Shown: positions 23,297-34,095, numbered from the stretch's first letter. The stretch is 64,000 bases of DNA from Maritimibacter dapengensis (GCF_019218265.1 NZ_JAHUZE010000004.1:226001-290000), one strand, 5' to 3'. Numbers and translations: made by a program. Notes: a model not told the origin generated them from the sequence alone.

Positions 23297-25420
23297 ATGG
23301 CACGCGTATATCCCCTCGAACGCTACCGCAACTTCGGCATCATGGCTCACATCGATGCCGGCAAGACCACCACGACGGAGCGCATCCTTTACTACACCGG
23401 CCGGTCGCACAAGATCGGTGAGGTGCATGACGGTGCCGCAACGATGGACTGGATGGAGCAGGAGCAGGAGCGGGGCATCACCATCACCTCGGCTGCGACC
23501 ACGACCTTCTGGCAATGGCAGGAAGATCCGACCGCCGAAGGCACGGACGACACCAAGTTCCGCTACAACATCATCGACACCCCCGGCCACGTCGACTTCA
23601 CCATCGAAGTCGAACGTTCGCTTGCCGTGCTCGACGGTGCCGTGGCGCTGCTCGACGGTAACGCCGGTGTCGAACCGCAGACCGAGACAGTGTGGCGTCA
23701 GGCCGACCGCTACAAGGTTCCGCGCCTCGTCTTCGTCAACAAGATGGACAAGATCGGTGCCGACTTCTTCAACTGTGTGGAGATGATCAAGGACCGCACT
23801 GGCGCGACGCCGGTTCCGGTGAACTTCCCGATCGGCGCCGAAGACGCGCTCGAAGGGATCGTCGACCTGATCACCATGGAAGAATGGGTCTGGCAAGGTG
23901 AAGATCTGGGTGCCTCCTGGGTCCGTCAGCCGATCCGCGACGACCTCAAGGCGACCGCTGACGAGTGGCGTTCCCACCTCATCGAGCACGCCGTCGAAAT
24001 GGACGACGACGCGATGATGGAATACCTCGAAGGCAACGAGCCCGACATTCCGACCCTGCGCAAGCTGGTTCGCAAAGGCTGTCTCGATCTGAAATTCGTC
24101 CCCGTTCTTGGTGGTTCCGCGTTCAAGAACAAAGGCGTTCAGCCGCTGCTCAACGCCGTGGTCGACTTCCTGCCGAGCCCGCTCGACGTTGTCGATTACA
24201 TGGGCTTCGCGCCGGACGACGAAACCGAAGAGCGCAACATCGCGCGTCGTGCCGACGACGAGATGCCGTTCTCGGCGCTGGCGTTCAAAATCATGAACGA
24301 CCCGTTTGTCGGCTCGCTGACCTTTACCCGGATCTACTCGGGCGTCCTGAACAAGGGTGACAACATCACCAACTCGACCAAGGGCAAGAAAGAGCGCATC
24401 GGTCGTATGATGATGATGCACTCGAACGACCGTGAAGAGATCGAAGAGGCGTTTGCCGGTGACATCATCGCGCTGGCCGGTCTGAAAGAGACCACCACCG
24501 GTGACACGCTCTGTGCCACGAACGCGCAGGTCGTGCTTGAAACCATGACCTTCCCCGATCCGGTCATCGAAATCGCGGTCGAGCCGAAAACCAAGGCCGA
24601 CCAGGAGAAGATGTCTCAAGGGCTTCAGCGTCTTGCTGCCGAAGATCCGTCGTTCCGCGTCGAAACCGACCTCGAGTCCGGTCAGACGATCATGAAGGGC
24701 ATGGGCGAACTTCACCTCGACATCCTCGTCGATCGTCTCAAGCGCGAGTTCAAGGTCGAGGCCAACATCGGTGCGCCGCAGGTGGCCTATCGCGAAACGA
24801 TCTCGCACGAGATCGAGCACACCTACACCCACAAGAAGCAGTCGGGTGGTTCAGGCCAGTTCGCCGAGGTGAAACTCATCATCACCCCGACCGAGCCGGG
24901 CGAAGGTTACTCGTTCGAAAGCCGCATCGTCGGTGGTTCGGTGCCGAAGGAATACGTTCCGGGCGTCGAAAAGGGCATCAACTCGGTCATGGACTCGGGT
25001 CCGCTCGCCGGCTTCCCGGTCATCGACTTCAAGGTCGCACTGGTCGACGGTAAGTTCCACGACGTGGACTCCTCGGTCCTCGCCTTCGAAATCGCCTCCC
25101 GCATGTGTATGCGTGAAGGCATGAAGAAGGCCGGCGCGAAGCTGCTCGAACCGATGATGAAGGTCGAAGTCGTGACGCCGGAAGAATACACCGGCGGCAT
25201 CATCGGCGACCTCACCTCCCGTCGTGGGCAGGTGTCCGGTCAGGAACCGCGCGGCAACGCCGTCGCGATCGCCGCCTTCGTGCCGCTGGCCAACATGTTC
25301 GGCTACATCAACACGCTGCGCTCGATGTCCTCGGGTCGTGCGCAGTTCACGATGCAGTTCGACCATTACGAACCGGTGCCGTCGAACATCTCGGAAGAGA
25401 TTCAGCAGCAATACGCATAA
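23297..25420 (+). CDS. fusA: Elongation factor G
   Basis: 707 residues, typical for alphaproteobacterial EF-G, the translocase of the ribosome. The GTPase signatures are [12 protein letters not shown] (about 17-28), [19 protein letters not shown] and NKMDK. Domains II-V follow, including the segment [14 protein letters not shown]. It is the third gene of the str operon; the gap to tuf is unusually structured. Confidence 0.99.
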   Translation: MARVYPLERYRNFGIMAHIDAGKTTTTERILYYTGRSHKIGEVHDGAATMDWMEQEQERGITITSAATTTFWQWQEDPTAEGTDDTKFRYNIIDTPGHVDFTIEVERSLAVLDGAVALLDGNAGVEPQTETVWRQADRYKVPRLVFVNKMDKIGADFFNCVEMIKDRTGATPVPVNFPIGAEDALEGIVDLITMEEWVWQGEDLGASWVRQPIRDDLKATADEWRSHLIEHAVEMDDDAMMEYLEGNEPDIPTLRKLVRKGCLDLKFVPVLGGSAFKNKGVQPLLNAVVDFLPSPLDVVDYMGFAPDDETEERNIARRADDEMPFSALAFKIMNDPFVGSLTFTRIYSGVLNKGDNITNSTKGKKERIGRMMMMHSNDREEIEEAFAGDIIALAGLKETTTGDTLCATNAQVVLETMTFPDPVIEIAVEPKTKADQEKMSQGLQRLAAEDPSFRVETDLESGQTIMKGMGELHLDILVDRLKREFKVEANIGAPQVAYRETISHEIEHTYTHKKQSGGSGQFAEVKLIITPTEPGEGYSFESRIVGGSVPKEYVPGVEKGINSVMDSGPLAGFPVIDFKVALVDGKFHDVDSSVLAFEIASRMCMREGMKKAGAKLLEPMMKVEVVTPEEYTGGIIGDLTSRRGQVSGQEPRGNAVAIAAFVPLANMFGYINTLRSMSSGRAQFTMQFDHYEPVPSNISEEIQQQYA

Positions 25421-25425
25421 GCAGC

Positions 25426-25481
25426 GGTGCGGGGGTAACCCCGCACCCTACCACCCCGTAGGGTGCGTGAGGTCACGCACC
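25426..25481 (+). promoter_or_regulatory. three overlapping hairpins between fusA and tuf
   Basis: Hairpin 1 pairs 25426-25434 with 25439-25447 (9 bp, GTAA loop of GNRA type). Hairpin 2 pairs 25445-25451 with 25458-25464 (7 bp). Hairpin 3 pairs GGTGCGTG (25462-25469) with CACGCACC (25474-25481). Neighbours share three bases, so 1/2 and 2/3 cannot form fully together. No T-run follows; AAAGGAGG for tuf begins about ten bases later. A role in processing or translational control of tuf is inferred. Confidence 0.65.
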
Positions 25482-25503
25482 GCCAAAGATAAAGGAGGCC
25501 ATC

Positions 25504-26679
<1,176 letters not shown>

Positions 26680-26702
26680 CAAACCTCCGGGTTCGAAGAG
26701 GG

Positions 26703-26721
26703 CCACCGGATGAGCCGGTGG
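26703..26721 (+). promoter_or_regulatory. hairpin between tuf and rpsJ
   Basis: CCACCGG (26703-26709) pairs with CCGGTGG (26715-26721). The 80-bp gap lacks a T-run, so rpsJ may be read from the str operon, as in other bacteria with a continuous str-S10 series. Confidence 0.45.
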
Positions 26722-26759
26722 TCCTCCTATCAACTCCAACGCCTTGAAAGGCTAAGAAA

Positions 26760-27068
26760 ATGCAAAGCCAGAACATTCGCATTCGGCTGAAGGCTTTCGA
26801 TTACCGCGTGCTGGACGCCAGCACGCAGGAAATCGTGAATACGGCCAAGCGCACCGGCGCCCAGGTCCGTGGGCCGATCCCGCTGCCGAACAAGATCGAG
26901 AAGTTCACGGTTCTCCGTGGGCCTCACGTTGACAAGAAATCCCGCGATCAGTTCGAGATCCGCACGCACAAGCGCCTGCTCGACATCGTGGACCCGACCC
27001 CGCAGACCGTGGACGCGCTGATGAAGCTCGACCTCGCTGCCGGCGTCGACGTGCAGATTTCGGTTTGA
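26760..27068 (+). CDS. rpsJ: 30S ribosomal protein S10 (NusE)
   Basis: 102 residues beginning [19 protein letters not shown], with the loop [31 protein letters not shown] that contacts 16S rRNA. S10 is also NusE, which binds the KOW domain of NusG (encoded at 614) and so couples transcription and translation. It opens the S10 block; its stop overlaps the AGGAGG of rplC. Confidence 0.98.
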   Translation: MQSQNIRIRLKAFDYRVLDASTQEIVNTAKRTGAQVRGPIPLPNKIEKFTVLRGPHVDKKSRDQFEIRTHKRLLDIVDPTPQTVDALMKLDLAAGVDVQISV

Positions 27069-27081
27069 GGAGGGCATGACC

Positions 27082-27951
27082 ATGATGCGCTCTGGCGTTA
27101 TCGCGAAAAAAGTCGGCATGACCCGCCTCTTCCTGGAAGATGGCAGCCAGGTGCCGGTCACGGTGCTGCAACTCGACGGCCTTCAGGTCGTCGCGCAGCG
27201 CACCGCCGAGAACCACGGCTATACCGCCGTTCAACTCGGCACGGGCACGGCCAAGGCCAAGCGGACCTCGAAAGCCATGCGTGGCGTGTTCTCGGCAGCC
27301 AAGGTTGCCCCGAAGCGCAAGCTGGCCGAGTTCCGCGTGGACCCGGAAAACCTCATCGGCGTGGGTGAAGAGATCACTGCGAACCACTACTTCGAAGGTC
27401 AGTTCGTGGACGTCTCGGGCACCTCGATCGGTAAAGGTTTTGCCGGTGCCATGAAGCGGCACAACTTCGGTGGTCTGCGCGCCTCGCACGGTGTGTCGAT
27501 TTCCCACCGTTCGCACGGCTCCACCGGTCAGTGTCAGGACCCGGGCCGCGTGTTCAAAGGCAAGAAGATGGCCGGTCACATGGGTGCTGCCCGTGTCACC
27601 ACCCAGAACCTCCAGGTCGTGAAGACGGACGCGGATCGCGGCCTCATCATGATCAAAGGTGCCGTTCCCGGTGCCAAGGGCGGCTGGGTCACCATCAAGG
27701 ACGCCGTGAAGAAGCCGTTCCCCGAGAACGCGATCCTTCCGGCAGCCCTGAAGTCCGCCGCCGAGGAAGCTGCGAAGGCCGCTGAAGAAGCTGCTGCCGC
27801 CGCCGCTGCCGAGGCTGAAGAAGAAGCCAAGCGTCTGGCCGAAGAGCAGGCCGCTCAGGAAGAAGCCGCTCTGAAAGAAGCCGAAGCCGAAATCGAAGCC
27901 GACAAAGGTGAAGATGGTGGCGACGCCGAGAAGAAGGATGGCGAGGAATGA
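27082..27951 (+). CDS. rplC: 50S ribosomal protein L3 with long Ala/Glu-rich C-terminal tail
   Basis: 289 residues from ATG 27082. AGGAGG (27068-27073) lies eight bases before it; the ATG at 27076 is too close and the one at 27085 is also possible. The core (to about residue 212) has [33 protein letters not shown] and [20 protein letters not shown]. The last 75 residues or so are a low-complexity tail of Ala, Glu and Lys, predicted helical and very acidic at the end, absent from the 209-residue E. coli protein. Core function in early 50S assembly is not in doubt; the tail role is unknown. Confidence 0.96.
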   Translation: MMRSGVIAKKVGMTRLFLEDGSQVPVTVLQLDGLQVVAQRTAENHGYTAVQLGTGTAKAKRTSKAMRGVFSAAKVAPKRKLAEFRVDPENLIGVGEEITANHYFEGQFVDVSGTSIGKGFAGAMKRHNFGGLRASHGVSISHRSHGSTGQCQDPGRVFKGKKMAGHMGAARVTTQNLQVVKTDADRGLIMIKGAVPGAKGGWVTIKDAVKKPFPENAILPAALKSAAEEAAKAAEEAAAAAAAEAEEEAKRLAEEQAAQEEAALKEAEAEIEADKGEDGGDAEKKDGEE

Positions 27952-28565
27952 AACTCGACGTGATCAAACTGGACGGCGGGAAGGCCGGGTCGGTCGAGCT
28001 GGACGAAGCCCTGTTCGGGCTCGAGCCGCGCGCCGACATCCTTCACCGTGTGGTCCGTTGGCAGCGCAACCGCGCCCAAGCCGGCACCCACAAGGTCAAG
28101 ACCCGCTCGGAAACCAGCTACTCGACCAAGAAGATCTATCGCCAGAAGGGCACCGGCGGCGCACGCCACGGTGACCGTAACGCGCCGATCTTCCGCAAGG
28201 GTGGTATCTACAAGGGCCCGACCCCGCGTTCGCACGCTCATGACCTGCCGAAGAAATTCCGCAAACTGGGTCTGAAGCACGCGCTCTCGGCGAAGGCCAA
28301 GGAAGGCGCGATCGTCGTGATCGACACCGCTGAAGCCGATGGCAAGACCTCGGCGCTGGCCAAGCAGGTCAAGAACCTCGGCTGGAAGCGTGCACTGATC
28401 ATCGACGGGGCCGAAGTGAACGAAAACTTCGCGAAGGCCGCTCGCAACATCGATGGTCTCGATGTTCTGCCGTCGGTTGGCGCCAACGTCTATGACATCC
28501 TCAAGCGCGACACGCTCGTGCTGACCAAAGCGGGTGTCGAAGCTCTGGAGGCTCGCCTGAAATGA
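27948..28565 (+). CDS. rplD: 50S ribosomal protein L4
   Basis: 205 residues. It overlaps rplC by 4 bp (ATGA). The extended loop that lines the exit tunnel includes [28 protein letters not shown]. In E. coli L4 is the autoregulator of the S10 operon. It overlaps rplW by 4 bp. Confidence 0.98.
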   Translation: MKLDVIKLDGGKAGSVELDEALFGLEPRADILHRVVRWQRNRAQAGTHKVKTRSETSYSTKKIYRQKGTGGARHGDRNAPIFRKGGIYKGPTPRSHAHDLPKKFRKLGLKHALSAKAKEGAIVVIDTAEADGKTSALAKQVKNLGWKRALIIDGAEVNENFAKAARNIDGLDVLPSVGANVYDILKRDTLVLTKAGVEALEARLK

Positions 28566-28858
28566 CCGATAAAGCTGCACTCTACGACGTGATCCGCAAG
28601 CCGATCATCACCGAGAAATCTACGATGGCCTCTGAGGCGAACGCCGTGGTTTTCGAAGTGGCCATCGACGCGAACAAGCCGCTCATCAAGGAAGCGGTGG
28701 AGACGCTCTTCGGTGTCAAGGTGAAGGCTGTGAACACGTCCGTCACCAAAGGCAAACAGAAGCGTTTCCGCGGTCAGCTCGGCCGCCGCGCAGACGTCAA
28801 AAAAGCTTATGTCACCCTCGAAGAGGGCAACACGATCGACGTGACCACCGGTCTCTGA
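28562..28858 (+). CDS. rplW: 50S ribosomal protein L23
   Basis: 98 residues opening [22 protein letters not shown], a standard L23 start. L23 sits at the tunnel exit and docks trigger factor and SRP. In most bacteria rplB follows directly; here the block ends in a terminator and rplB is about 3.0 kb further on. Confidence 0.97.
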   Translation: MTDKAALYDVIRKPIITEKSTMASEANAVVFEVAIDANKPLIKEAVETLFGVKVKAVNTSVTKGKQKRFRGQLGRRADVKKAYVTLEEGNTIDVTTGL

Positions 28859-28882
28859 TCGTAACAAGACCTAAGAATTGAA

Positions 28883-28914
28883 AAGCCCCCCGGCGCAGGT
28901 CGGGGGGCTTTTCT
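28883..28914. terminator. bidirectional terminator after rplW
   Basis: AAGCCCCCCG (28883-28892) pairs with CGGGGGGCTT (28901-28910), with A-rich and T-rich flanks. It serves rplW and the convergent gene ending at 28935. Confidence 0.88.
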
Positions 28915-28934
28915 CGTTTTCGGGGCGCGCGGGT

Positions 28935-29357
28935 TCAGGCCGCTTCGGCGTGTTTCTTGAAATTGTTCAAGATCGACTGCCAGCCGACACGCTGCATCTC
29001 TACATCGTTTTCGGTTTCTGCGTCGAAAACCGTTGTCACCTCGGTCTTGTTGTTGCCGATCGCTTCGAAACTCGTGGTAACGGCGCGTCCGTCTTCCATG
29101 ACATAGGTGAAGCTCTTGCCCGGTGTCAGATCGGTGTAGGTCGCGACGAATTCGAAACCGAAGCTTTTGTCTTTCGCTTCCATGCGCGCGGTATAGGTGC
29201 CGCCAATCTCCATCTCGTTCGAGGCGGATGGGCAGCACCAGTCGTCCGATGCGAAGTTCCACTGCGTGATGTGATCGGGGTCGGTGTATTTTTCCCAAGC
29301 CGTTTCGATGGGCGCGTCGACGACGGCGTGGATGGTGATTTTTTCGGGAGTTGTCAT
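28935..29357 (-). CDS. SRPBCC/AHSA1-type protein
   Basis: About 140 residues from ATG 29357, which has AGGAGA at a good distance. The ITIHAVVDAPIETAWEKYTDPDHITQWNFASDDWCCP opening and the C-terminal GWQSILNNFKKHAE helix are typical of AHSA1-like helix-grip domains that bind hydrophobic ligands. It lies 11 bp downstream of a second AHSA1-type gene and an arsR gene; all three are on the minus strand and probably form one unit. The ligand is unknown. Confidence 0.85.
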   Translation of the reverse strand: MTTPEKITIHAVVDAPIETAWEKYTDPDHITQWNFASDDWCCPSASNEMEIGGTYTARMEAKDKSFGFEFVATYTDLTPGKSFTYVMEDGRAVTTSFEAIGNNKTEVTTVFDAETENDVEMQRVGWQSILNNFKKHAEAA

Positions 29358-29368
29358 GTCGTTCTCCT

Positions 29369-29872
29369 TCATTTGGTAAGCTCGGCGAGAACTTCGTCGA
29401 GGGTTTCGAGCGTAGATGTCAGGCCTTCCTTCATGCCCATATCAATCACCTTCTGAAGGTCATCGGGCGAGGCATATTGAATGACGGTTTCAACCATTGT
29501 GCCTTTGGACGTATCGCTGAACGTCACGTCCCAATCAGAGATGGGCATGTCGGTGTTCGGAGCACCTGTTTCATCCGAAAAAGCGTCAGTCGTCGCATAA
29601 TGAGTCTTTGGCGTGATGCTGGTGTAATCCGTGCGGCCCCAGTAATGCGTGTCATCCTGGTCGACCATGGCGTAGTGCCAGTGTCCGCCCTCCTGAAACT
29701 CCATGCTCTTGGTCTTGGTGGACAGCGGCTTCGGTGCGAACCATCGTTCCAGCAATTCCGGCTTGGTATGGCAGTCCCACACTAGCTCGCGCCTCGCCGC
29801 GAATTCTCGGCGAATGGTCATCTTGGCCGTGGTCGTGTCTGCGATGAATTGAAATTCGGGATCAGGTTTCAT
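29369..29872 (-). CDS. SRPBCC/AHSA1-type protein
   Basis: 167 residues. IRREFAARRELVWDCHTKPELLERWFAPK is the family opening, GGHWHYAMVDQDDTHYWGRTDYTSI the middle strands, and the C-terminal helix ends EGLTSTLETLDEVLAELTK. It overlaps the arsR gene by 11 bp, so the two are translationally coupled. ArsR-AHSA1 pairs are frequent in bacteria, but their physiological signal is generally unproven. Confidence 0.87.
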   Translation of the reverse strand: MKPDPEFQFIADTTTAKMTIRREFAARRELVWDCHTKPELLERWFAPKPLSTKTKSMEFQEGGHWHYAMVDQDDTHYWGRTDYTSITPKTHYATTDAFSDETGAPNTDMPISDWDVTFSDTSKGTMVETVIQYASPDDLQKVIDMGMKEGLTSTLETLDEVLAELTK

Positions 29873-30209
29873 CTTTTTTTCCTTGTTCGAGGGTTCTCAA
29901 CAATTCGTCGAGCCCCGCATAGCGCCCTTGCCAAAACGCCCGTTGCTCTTCGAACCAACGCTCGGCGGCAGTGAGAGTTTCCGGCTGGATCCGGCAGGTC
30001 CGGGTCCGACCATGTTTTTCCGATACGACCAGGCCGGCATCCTGCAACACGCCAAGGTGCTTCATGAACGCCGGGAGGCCCATGTCGAAGGGGCGGGCCA
30101 GATCGCTGACCGAGGCTTCGCCTTGCACCAGCCTTTGGACCACCGCACGTCGTGTCGGGTCGCCAAGCGCGTGGAAGACGGCGTCGAGTTCGGGACTTTT
30201 GTTTTCCAT
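29862..30209 (-). CDS. ArsR family transcriptional regulator
   Basis: 115 residues. The opening ELDAVFHALGDPTRRAVVQRLVQGEASVSDLARPFDMGLPAFMKHLGVLQDAGLVVSEKHGRTRTCRI is a classic ArsR winged helix. No CxC-type metal site is visible, so it is probably a non-metal sensor of the kind paired with AHSA1 proteins. It leads the minus-strand unit. The start codon lies only about two bases after the inferred transcription start, and no ribosome-binding site is present, suggesting a leaderless mRNA. Confidence 0.9.
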   Translation of the reverse strand: MENKSPELDAVFHALGDPTRRAVVQRLVQGEASVSDLARPFDMGLPAFMKHLGVLQDAGLVVSEKHGRTRTCRIQPETLTAAERWFEEQRAFWQGRYAGLDELLRTLEQGKKDET

Positions 30210-30211
30210 GT

Positions 30212-30258
30212 GGTGAAGTATCAGGTGAGTCGGATACTTCTGTCAATGGTGAAGTATT
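30212..30258 (-). promoter_or_regulatory. arsR promoter overlapped by repeated GAAGTAT operator
   Basis: On the minus strand TTGACA (30241-30246), a 17-bp spacer and TGATAC (30218-30223) form a near-consensus promoter. GAAGTATC (30215-30222) and GATACTTC (30233-30240) are a perfect inverted repeat, and a third copy GAAGTATT lies at 30251-30258. TGGTGAAGTAT occurs twice, 36 bp apart. Two copies cover or touch the promoter elements, as expected for ArsR autorepression. Confidence 0.7.
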
Positions 30259-30445
30259 GAGCGTGTGGTTTCGGCCGGTCGGTCACACGCAGGTCATCGC
30301 GCGGGCTGTGTTCACGAGTGAGAGAGATGGAACCACCTGATATGGCACAAATAGCTCACTGTGCGCGTTGTCGCCTTACGTTGGCTTGATTGGACAAGCC
30401 TGCTCGCCGAAACTAACGCCTTCAGATTCGAAGAAAGATGCTGCC

Positions 30446-31192
30446 ATGTTGACCCGCCGCCATTTCCTCATCACCACGACGGCGCTTTTCTCTGCGCCGA
30501 TTGCGACCGCTCAGGACGCTGAAGATGAAACCGCAGTGGAGGCACCCGTTGGAACTCTCTCCGAGACGGACGCGGCGGAAGCGCCCGCTCCAACACCGCC
30601 GCGTCCGACCTCGAATCCGTCGAACTGGAACAGTTGGGATGCGCGTGTGACGCCAGCCAATTACGATCCTGCCACGTCGAACCCCTGGGGTCTGCCGTCG
30701 CGGTTCCTGCCCAAACGGGTCGAAGCCAATCCGGGCCTCACACCGGGCGATATTCATGTGGATGCTATCGCGCGGTATCTCTACCACATTCAGGGCGACG
30801 GGACCGCGATGCGTTATGGCGTGGCGATCGCCAAGGGAAATCTTTACGAGCCGGGTGTCTACCGCATCGGGCGAAAGGCGAAATGGCCGACATGGACCCC
30901 GACCGCCGCGATGGTGCGGCGCGACCCCGGCACGTACAAACGCCATAAGAACGGGATGAACGGTGGGCCGTCGAACCCGCTCGGGTCACGCGCATTCTAT
31001 CTCTACACGGGCAATCGCGATACATACCTGCGCATCCACGGCTCGCCCGCGCCGCGTTCGATCGGGGGACGCGCCAGCTCTGGCTGCGTGCGCATGGTGA
31101 TGGCACATATCATCGACCTCTATCCGAACGTCGCCGTTGGTTCGACCGCACATCTGCATCCGCCGGAAGATATGATCGCGGCGCGGTCGTAG
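30446..31192 (+). CDS. L,D-transpeptidase (ErfK/YbiS/YcfS/YnhG family)
   Basis: 248 residues from ATG 30446. The N-terminus has a twin-arginine-like signal (LTRRHFLITTTALFSAPIATAQ), then a Pro/Ala/Glu-rich linker to about residue 58. The YkuD domain follows, with H199 (RIHGS), S212 and catalytic C214 in GGRASSGCVRM. Such enzymes make 3-3 peptidoglycan cross-links or attach proteins to the wall in the periplasm. It stands alone within the rplW|rplB gap and ends at a terminator. A small hairpin (30383-30400) precedes it. Confidence 0.88.
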   Translation: MLTRRHFLITTTALFSAPIATAQDAEDETAVEAPVGTLSETDAAEAPAPTPPRPTSNPSNWNSWDARVTPANYDPATSNPWGLPSRFLPKRVEANPGLTPGDIHVDAIARYLYHIQGDGTAMRYGVAIAKGNLYEPGVYRIGRKAKWPTWTPTAAMVRRDPGTYKRHKNGMNGGPSNPLGSRAFYLYTGNRDTYLRIHGSPAPRSIGGRASSGCVRMVMAHIIDLYPNVAVGSTAHLHPPEDMIAARS

Positions 31193-31224
31193 TCGAGCGG
31201 ACGCGGCGCCATGACCGGAAAAGG

Positions 31225-31252
31225 AAAAGCCCCGGCGAGATCCGGGGCTTTT
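31225..31252. terminator. terminator after the L,D-transpeptidase
   Basis: AAAAGCCCCGG (31225-31235) pairs with CCGGGGCTTTT (31242-31252); it can work in both directions, and the next gene is convergent. Confidence 0.88.
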
Positions 31253-31294
31253 CTCATGGTTCAAGACGATTGCGGTTACCGCTCGGTGAAGCGC

Positions 31295-31582
31295 TCAATT
31301 TGCTTCGGTCACGCTTGCCATCGACGACGTGCAGATCGGACGACCGTCGGCCGTGCGCAACGGAAGGTAGGTGCTTTCGACCGGGCCTCGGTGGAGATAT
31401 ACGTAGCAGCCTGTCGCCTCATCCACGCGCGCGGACGACAGGTTCTGGTATGGCGCCGCCATCGCCGCGATGTTTTCCGGCACGGTCGTCGAACTGGTCC
31501 CCGAGGGCGCAGGCGCCATGGTCGCGTCGCAGGCCGCGAGGGTGAGGGGCAGGGCGGCGAGCAAGAACAACGGTCTGGTCAT
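31295..31582 (-). CDS. Small lipoprotein of unknown function
   Basis: 95 residues. A signal peptide ends in the lipobox LAAC (Cys18), followed by a Ser/Thr/Pro-rich spacer and a short domain with two further Cys (TGCYVYLHRGPVE and GRPICTSS). It should be lipidated and anchored in the envelope. No family was recognised. It is convergent with the transpeptidase and divergent from rplB. Confidence 0.72.
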   Translation of the reverse strand: MTRPLFLLAALPLTLAACDATMAPAPSGTSSTTVPENIAAMAAPYQNLSSARVDEATGCYVYLHRGPVESTYLPLRTADGRPICTSSMASVTEAN

Positions 31583-31691
31583 ATGGGTCTCCTATGCGTT
31601 GGAGGCAGGATGGGGTAAGAAACGGCAGAAGGCCAGCCGATAGCGAAGCCGGCTTGCAGCGCCGGCACGCCTGCAAATAAACGCCTTTGCC

Positions 31692-31720
31692 CTAGACTCA
31701 CCACCGCATCCCCGCTATAG
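31692..31720 (+). promoter_or_regulatory. candidate promoter of the rplB-rplP block
   Basis: TAGACT (31692-31697), a 17-bp spacer and TATAGA (31715-31720), giving a leader of about 140 nt. A new promoter is expected here because a terminator and opposing genes separate this block from rplW. Confidence 0.5.
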
Positions 31721-31776
31721 ACGCGCAATCTTCGGCCTCGGATTCGTTCCGGGGCCGGTGATTTTTGGAATTCGGG

Positions 31777-31813
31777 CACCTTCGGGGGCCTATATCTCGG
31801 CCACCTTCGGGGG
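31777..31813 (+). repeat. direct repeat in the rplB leader
   Basis: CACCTTCGGGGG occurs at 31777-31788 and 31802-31813, 25 bp apart, within the inferred leader and before the rplB ribosome-binding site. Confidence 0.6.
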
Positions 31814-31867
31814 GCTACAAACAGACAGGCGGGGCAACCCGCCGCAAAGCAACGGAAGACAGAAAGC

Positions 31868-32710
31868 ATGGCACTCAAGTCGTATAAACCGACGACGCCG
31901 GGCCAGCGTGGGCTGGTTCTGATCGACCGTTCGGAGCTTTGGAAAGGACGTCCCGTCAAATCCCTCACCGAGGGTCTGACGAAGTCGGGCGGCCGGAACA
32001 ACACCGGACGGATCACCTCTCGCCGCCGTGGTGGTGGCGCGAAGCGTCTTTATCGCGTGGTTGACTTCAAACGTTCGAAGTTTGACATCCCCGCAACCGT
32101 GGAACGGATCGAATACGACCCGAACCGCACCGCCTTCATCGCCCTCATTCGTTACGAAGACGGCGAACAGGCCTACATCCTCGCGCCCCAGCGTCTCGCT
32201 GTCGGCGATACGGTGATCTCCGGCACCAAGGTCGACATCAAGCCCGGCAACACCATGCCGTTTCAGGGCATGCCGATCGGTACCATCGTTCACAACATCG
32301 AGCTGAAGCCCGGCAAAGGCGGTCAGATCGCCCGCGCGGCAGGCACCTACGCCCAGTTCGTCGGTCGTGACGGTGGCTACGCTCAGATCCGCCTGTCCTC
32401 GGGCGAGCTGCGCATGGTCCGTCAGGAATGCCTCGCCACCGTCGGCGCGGTTTCGAACCCGGACAACTCCAACCAGAACCTCGGCAAGGCCGGTCGCATC
32501 CGCCACATGGGCAAGCGTCCGTCGGTCCGTGGTGTTGCGATGAACCCGATCGACCACCCGCACGGTGGTGGTGAAGGCCGCACCTCTGGTGGTCGGACCC
32601 CGGTCACGCCGTGGGGCAAGGACACCAAGGGCAAGCGCACCCGCAACAAGAACAAGGCGTCGCAGAAGCTGATCATCCGCTCGCGTCACGCCAAGAAGAA
32701 AGGCCGTTAA
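31868..32710 (+). CDS. rplB: 50S ribosomal protein L2
   Basis: 280 residues. Conserved blocks include [23 protein letters not shown], the [19 protein letters not shown] region and [24 protein letters not shown] with the essential histidine region near the peptidyl-transferase centre. It is the first gene of the second ribosomal block; rpsS follows at 3 bp. Confidence 0.98.
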   Translation: MALKSYKPTTPGQRGLVLIDRSELWKGRPVKSLTEGLTKSGGRNNTGRITSRRRGGGAKRLYRVVDFKRSKFDIPATVERIEYDPNRTAFIALIRYEDGEQAYILAPQRLAVGDTVISGTKVDIKPGNTMPFQGMPIGTIVHNIELKPGKGGQIARAAGTYAQFVGRDGGYAQIRLSSGELRMVRQECLATVGAVSNPDNSNQNLGKAGRIRHMGKRPSVRGVAMNPIDHPHGGGEGRTSGGRTPVTPWGKDTKGKRTRNKNKASQKLIIRSRHAKKKGR

Positions 32711-32713
32711 GAT

Positions 32714-32992
32714 ATGGCACGTTCTGTCTGGAAAGGGCCTTTTGTCGACTCTTACGTCCTCAAGAAGGCCGAGAAAGTCCGCGAGTCGGGCAAAAACGAA
32801 GTCATCAAGATCTGGTCCCGTCGCTCGACGATCCTGCCCCAGTTCGTGGGCCTGACGTTCGGCGTCTACAACGGCCAGAAGCACATTCCTGTGCTGGTCA
32901 CCGAAGAAATGATCGGTCAGAAGTTCGGTGAGTATTCGCCGACCCGTACTTACTACGGGCATGCTGCCGACAAAAAAGCGAAGCGGAAGTAA
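32714..32992 (+). CDS. rpsS: 30S ribosomal protein S19
   Basis: 92 residues opening [21 protein letters not shown], with [27 protein letters not shown] and [13 protein letters not shown]19 forms a complex with S13 in the 30S head. It is packed 3 bp from each neighbour. Confidence 0.98.
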   Translation: MARSVWKGPFVDSYVLKKAEKVRESGKNEVIKIWSRRSTILPQFVGLTFGVYNGQKHIPVLVTEEMIGQKFGEYSPTRTYYGHAADKKAKRK

Positions 32993-32995
32993 GTC

Positions 32996-33376
32996 ATGGG
33001 CAAGGAAAAGAACCCCCGCCGCGTGGCTGACAACGAAGCTATGGCGAAACTCCGCATGCTTCGCACCAGCCCGCAGAAACTGAACCTCGTGGCCGCGATG
33101 ATCCGTGGCAAGAAGGTGGAAAAGGCTCTGAACGACCTCACCTTCTCGAAAAAGCGGATCGCCGTCGACGTGAAGAAATGCCTTCAGTCGGCCATCGCCA
33201 ATGCCGAGAACAACCACAACCTCGACGTGGACGAGCTCGTAGTCGCCGAGGCTTTCGTGGGCAAGAACCTCGTGATGAAGCGCGGTCGTCCGCGTGCACG
33301 TGGTCGTTACGGCCGGATCAACAAGCCGTTCTCGGAACTCACCATCAAGGTGCGTCAAGTTGAGGAGCAAGCCTAA
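32996..33376 (+). CDS. rplV: 50S ribosomal protein L22
   Basis: 126 residues. The core [24 protein letters not shown] and the tunnel-lining hairpin region [19 protein letters not shown], the site of macrolide-related changes in other species, look ordinary. Its stop overlaps the rpsC start by 1 bp. Confidence 0.98.
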   Translation: MGKEKNPRRVADNEAMAKLRMLRTSPQKLNLVAAMIRGKKVEKALNDLTFSKKRIAVDVKKCLQSAIANAENNHNLDVDELVVAEAFVGKNLVMKRGRPRARGRYGRINKPFSELTIKVRQVEEQA

Positions 33377-34083
33377 TGGGTCAGAAAGTCAATCCAATCG
33401 GCATGCGCCTTCAGGTCAACCGCACCTGGGATAGCCGCTGGTACGCCGACACGAACGAATACGGTGATCTTCTGCTGGAAGACGTCGCCATTCGTGAGTT
33501 CATCAAGGAAGAGTGCAAACAGGCCGGCGTCAGCCGTGTGATCATCGAGCGTCCGCACAAGAAGTGCCGCGTCACGATCCACACCGCACGTCCGGGCGTC
33601 ATCATCGGCAAGAAAGGCGCGGACATCGAAGTGCTCCGCAAGAAGATCGCCAAGATGACCGACAGCGAACTGCACCTGAACATCGTCGAAGTCCGCAAGC
33701 CTGAGCTCGACGCTCAGCTCGTGGCCGAGTCGATCGCTCAGCAGCTCGAGCGTCGTGTGTCCTTCCGTCGTGCGATGAAGCGCGCCGCTCAGAACGCCAT
33801 GCGCATGGGTGCCCTCGGCATCCGCGTCAACTGCGCCGGCCGTCTGGGTGGGGCTGAAATCGCCCGTACCGAATGGCTTCGTGAGGGCCGTGTGCCGCTG
33901 CACACCCTTCGCGCCGACATCGACTACGCACTGGCAGAAGCCAAGACCGCCTATGGTATCATCGGCATCAAGGTCTGGATCTTCAAAGGCGAGATCATGG
34001 AGCATGATCCGTCTGCCCGTGAGCGTCGGCAACAGGAACTCCAGGACGGTCCGGCCCCGCGTGGCGCCGGTGGCCGTCGCTAA
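33376..34083 (+). CDS. rpsC: 30S ribosomal protein S3
   Basis: 235 residues. [25 protein letters not shown] is the family start. The KH domain has [24 protein letters not shown], and the C-terminal domain has [31 protein letters not shown]. The last residues are a basic, Gly-rich tail. Confidence 0.98.
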   Translation: MGQKVNPIGMRLQVNRTWDSRWYADTNEYGDLLLEDVAIREFIKEECKQAGVSRVIIERPHKKCRVTIHTARPGVIIGKKGADIEVLRKKIAKMTDSELHLNIVEVRKPELDAQLVAESIAQQLERRVSFRRAMKRAAQNAMRMGALGIRVNCAGRLGGAEIARTEWLREGRVPLHTLRADIDYALAEAKTAYGIIGIKVWIFKGEIMEHDPSARERRQQELQDGPAPRGAGGRR

Positions 34084-34095
34084 GGAGGATATGAG

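Noticed and set aside
26680-26759. GGGTTCGAAG in the tuf-rpsJ gap as a tRNA T-arm.
   Set aside because: The gap is too short, and no acceptor or anticodon stem accompanies it.
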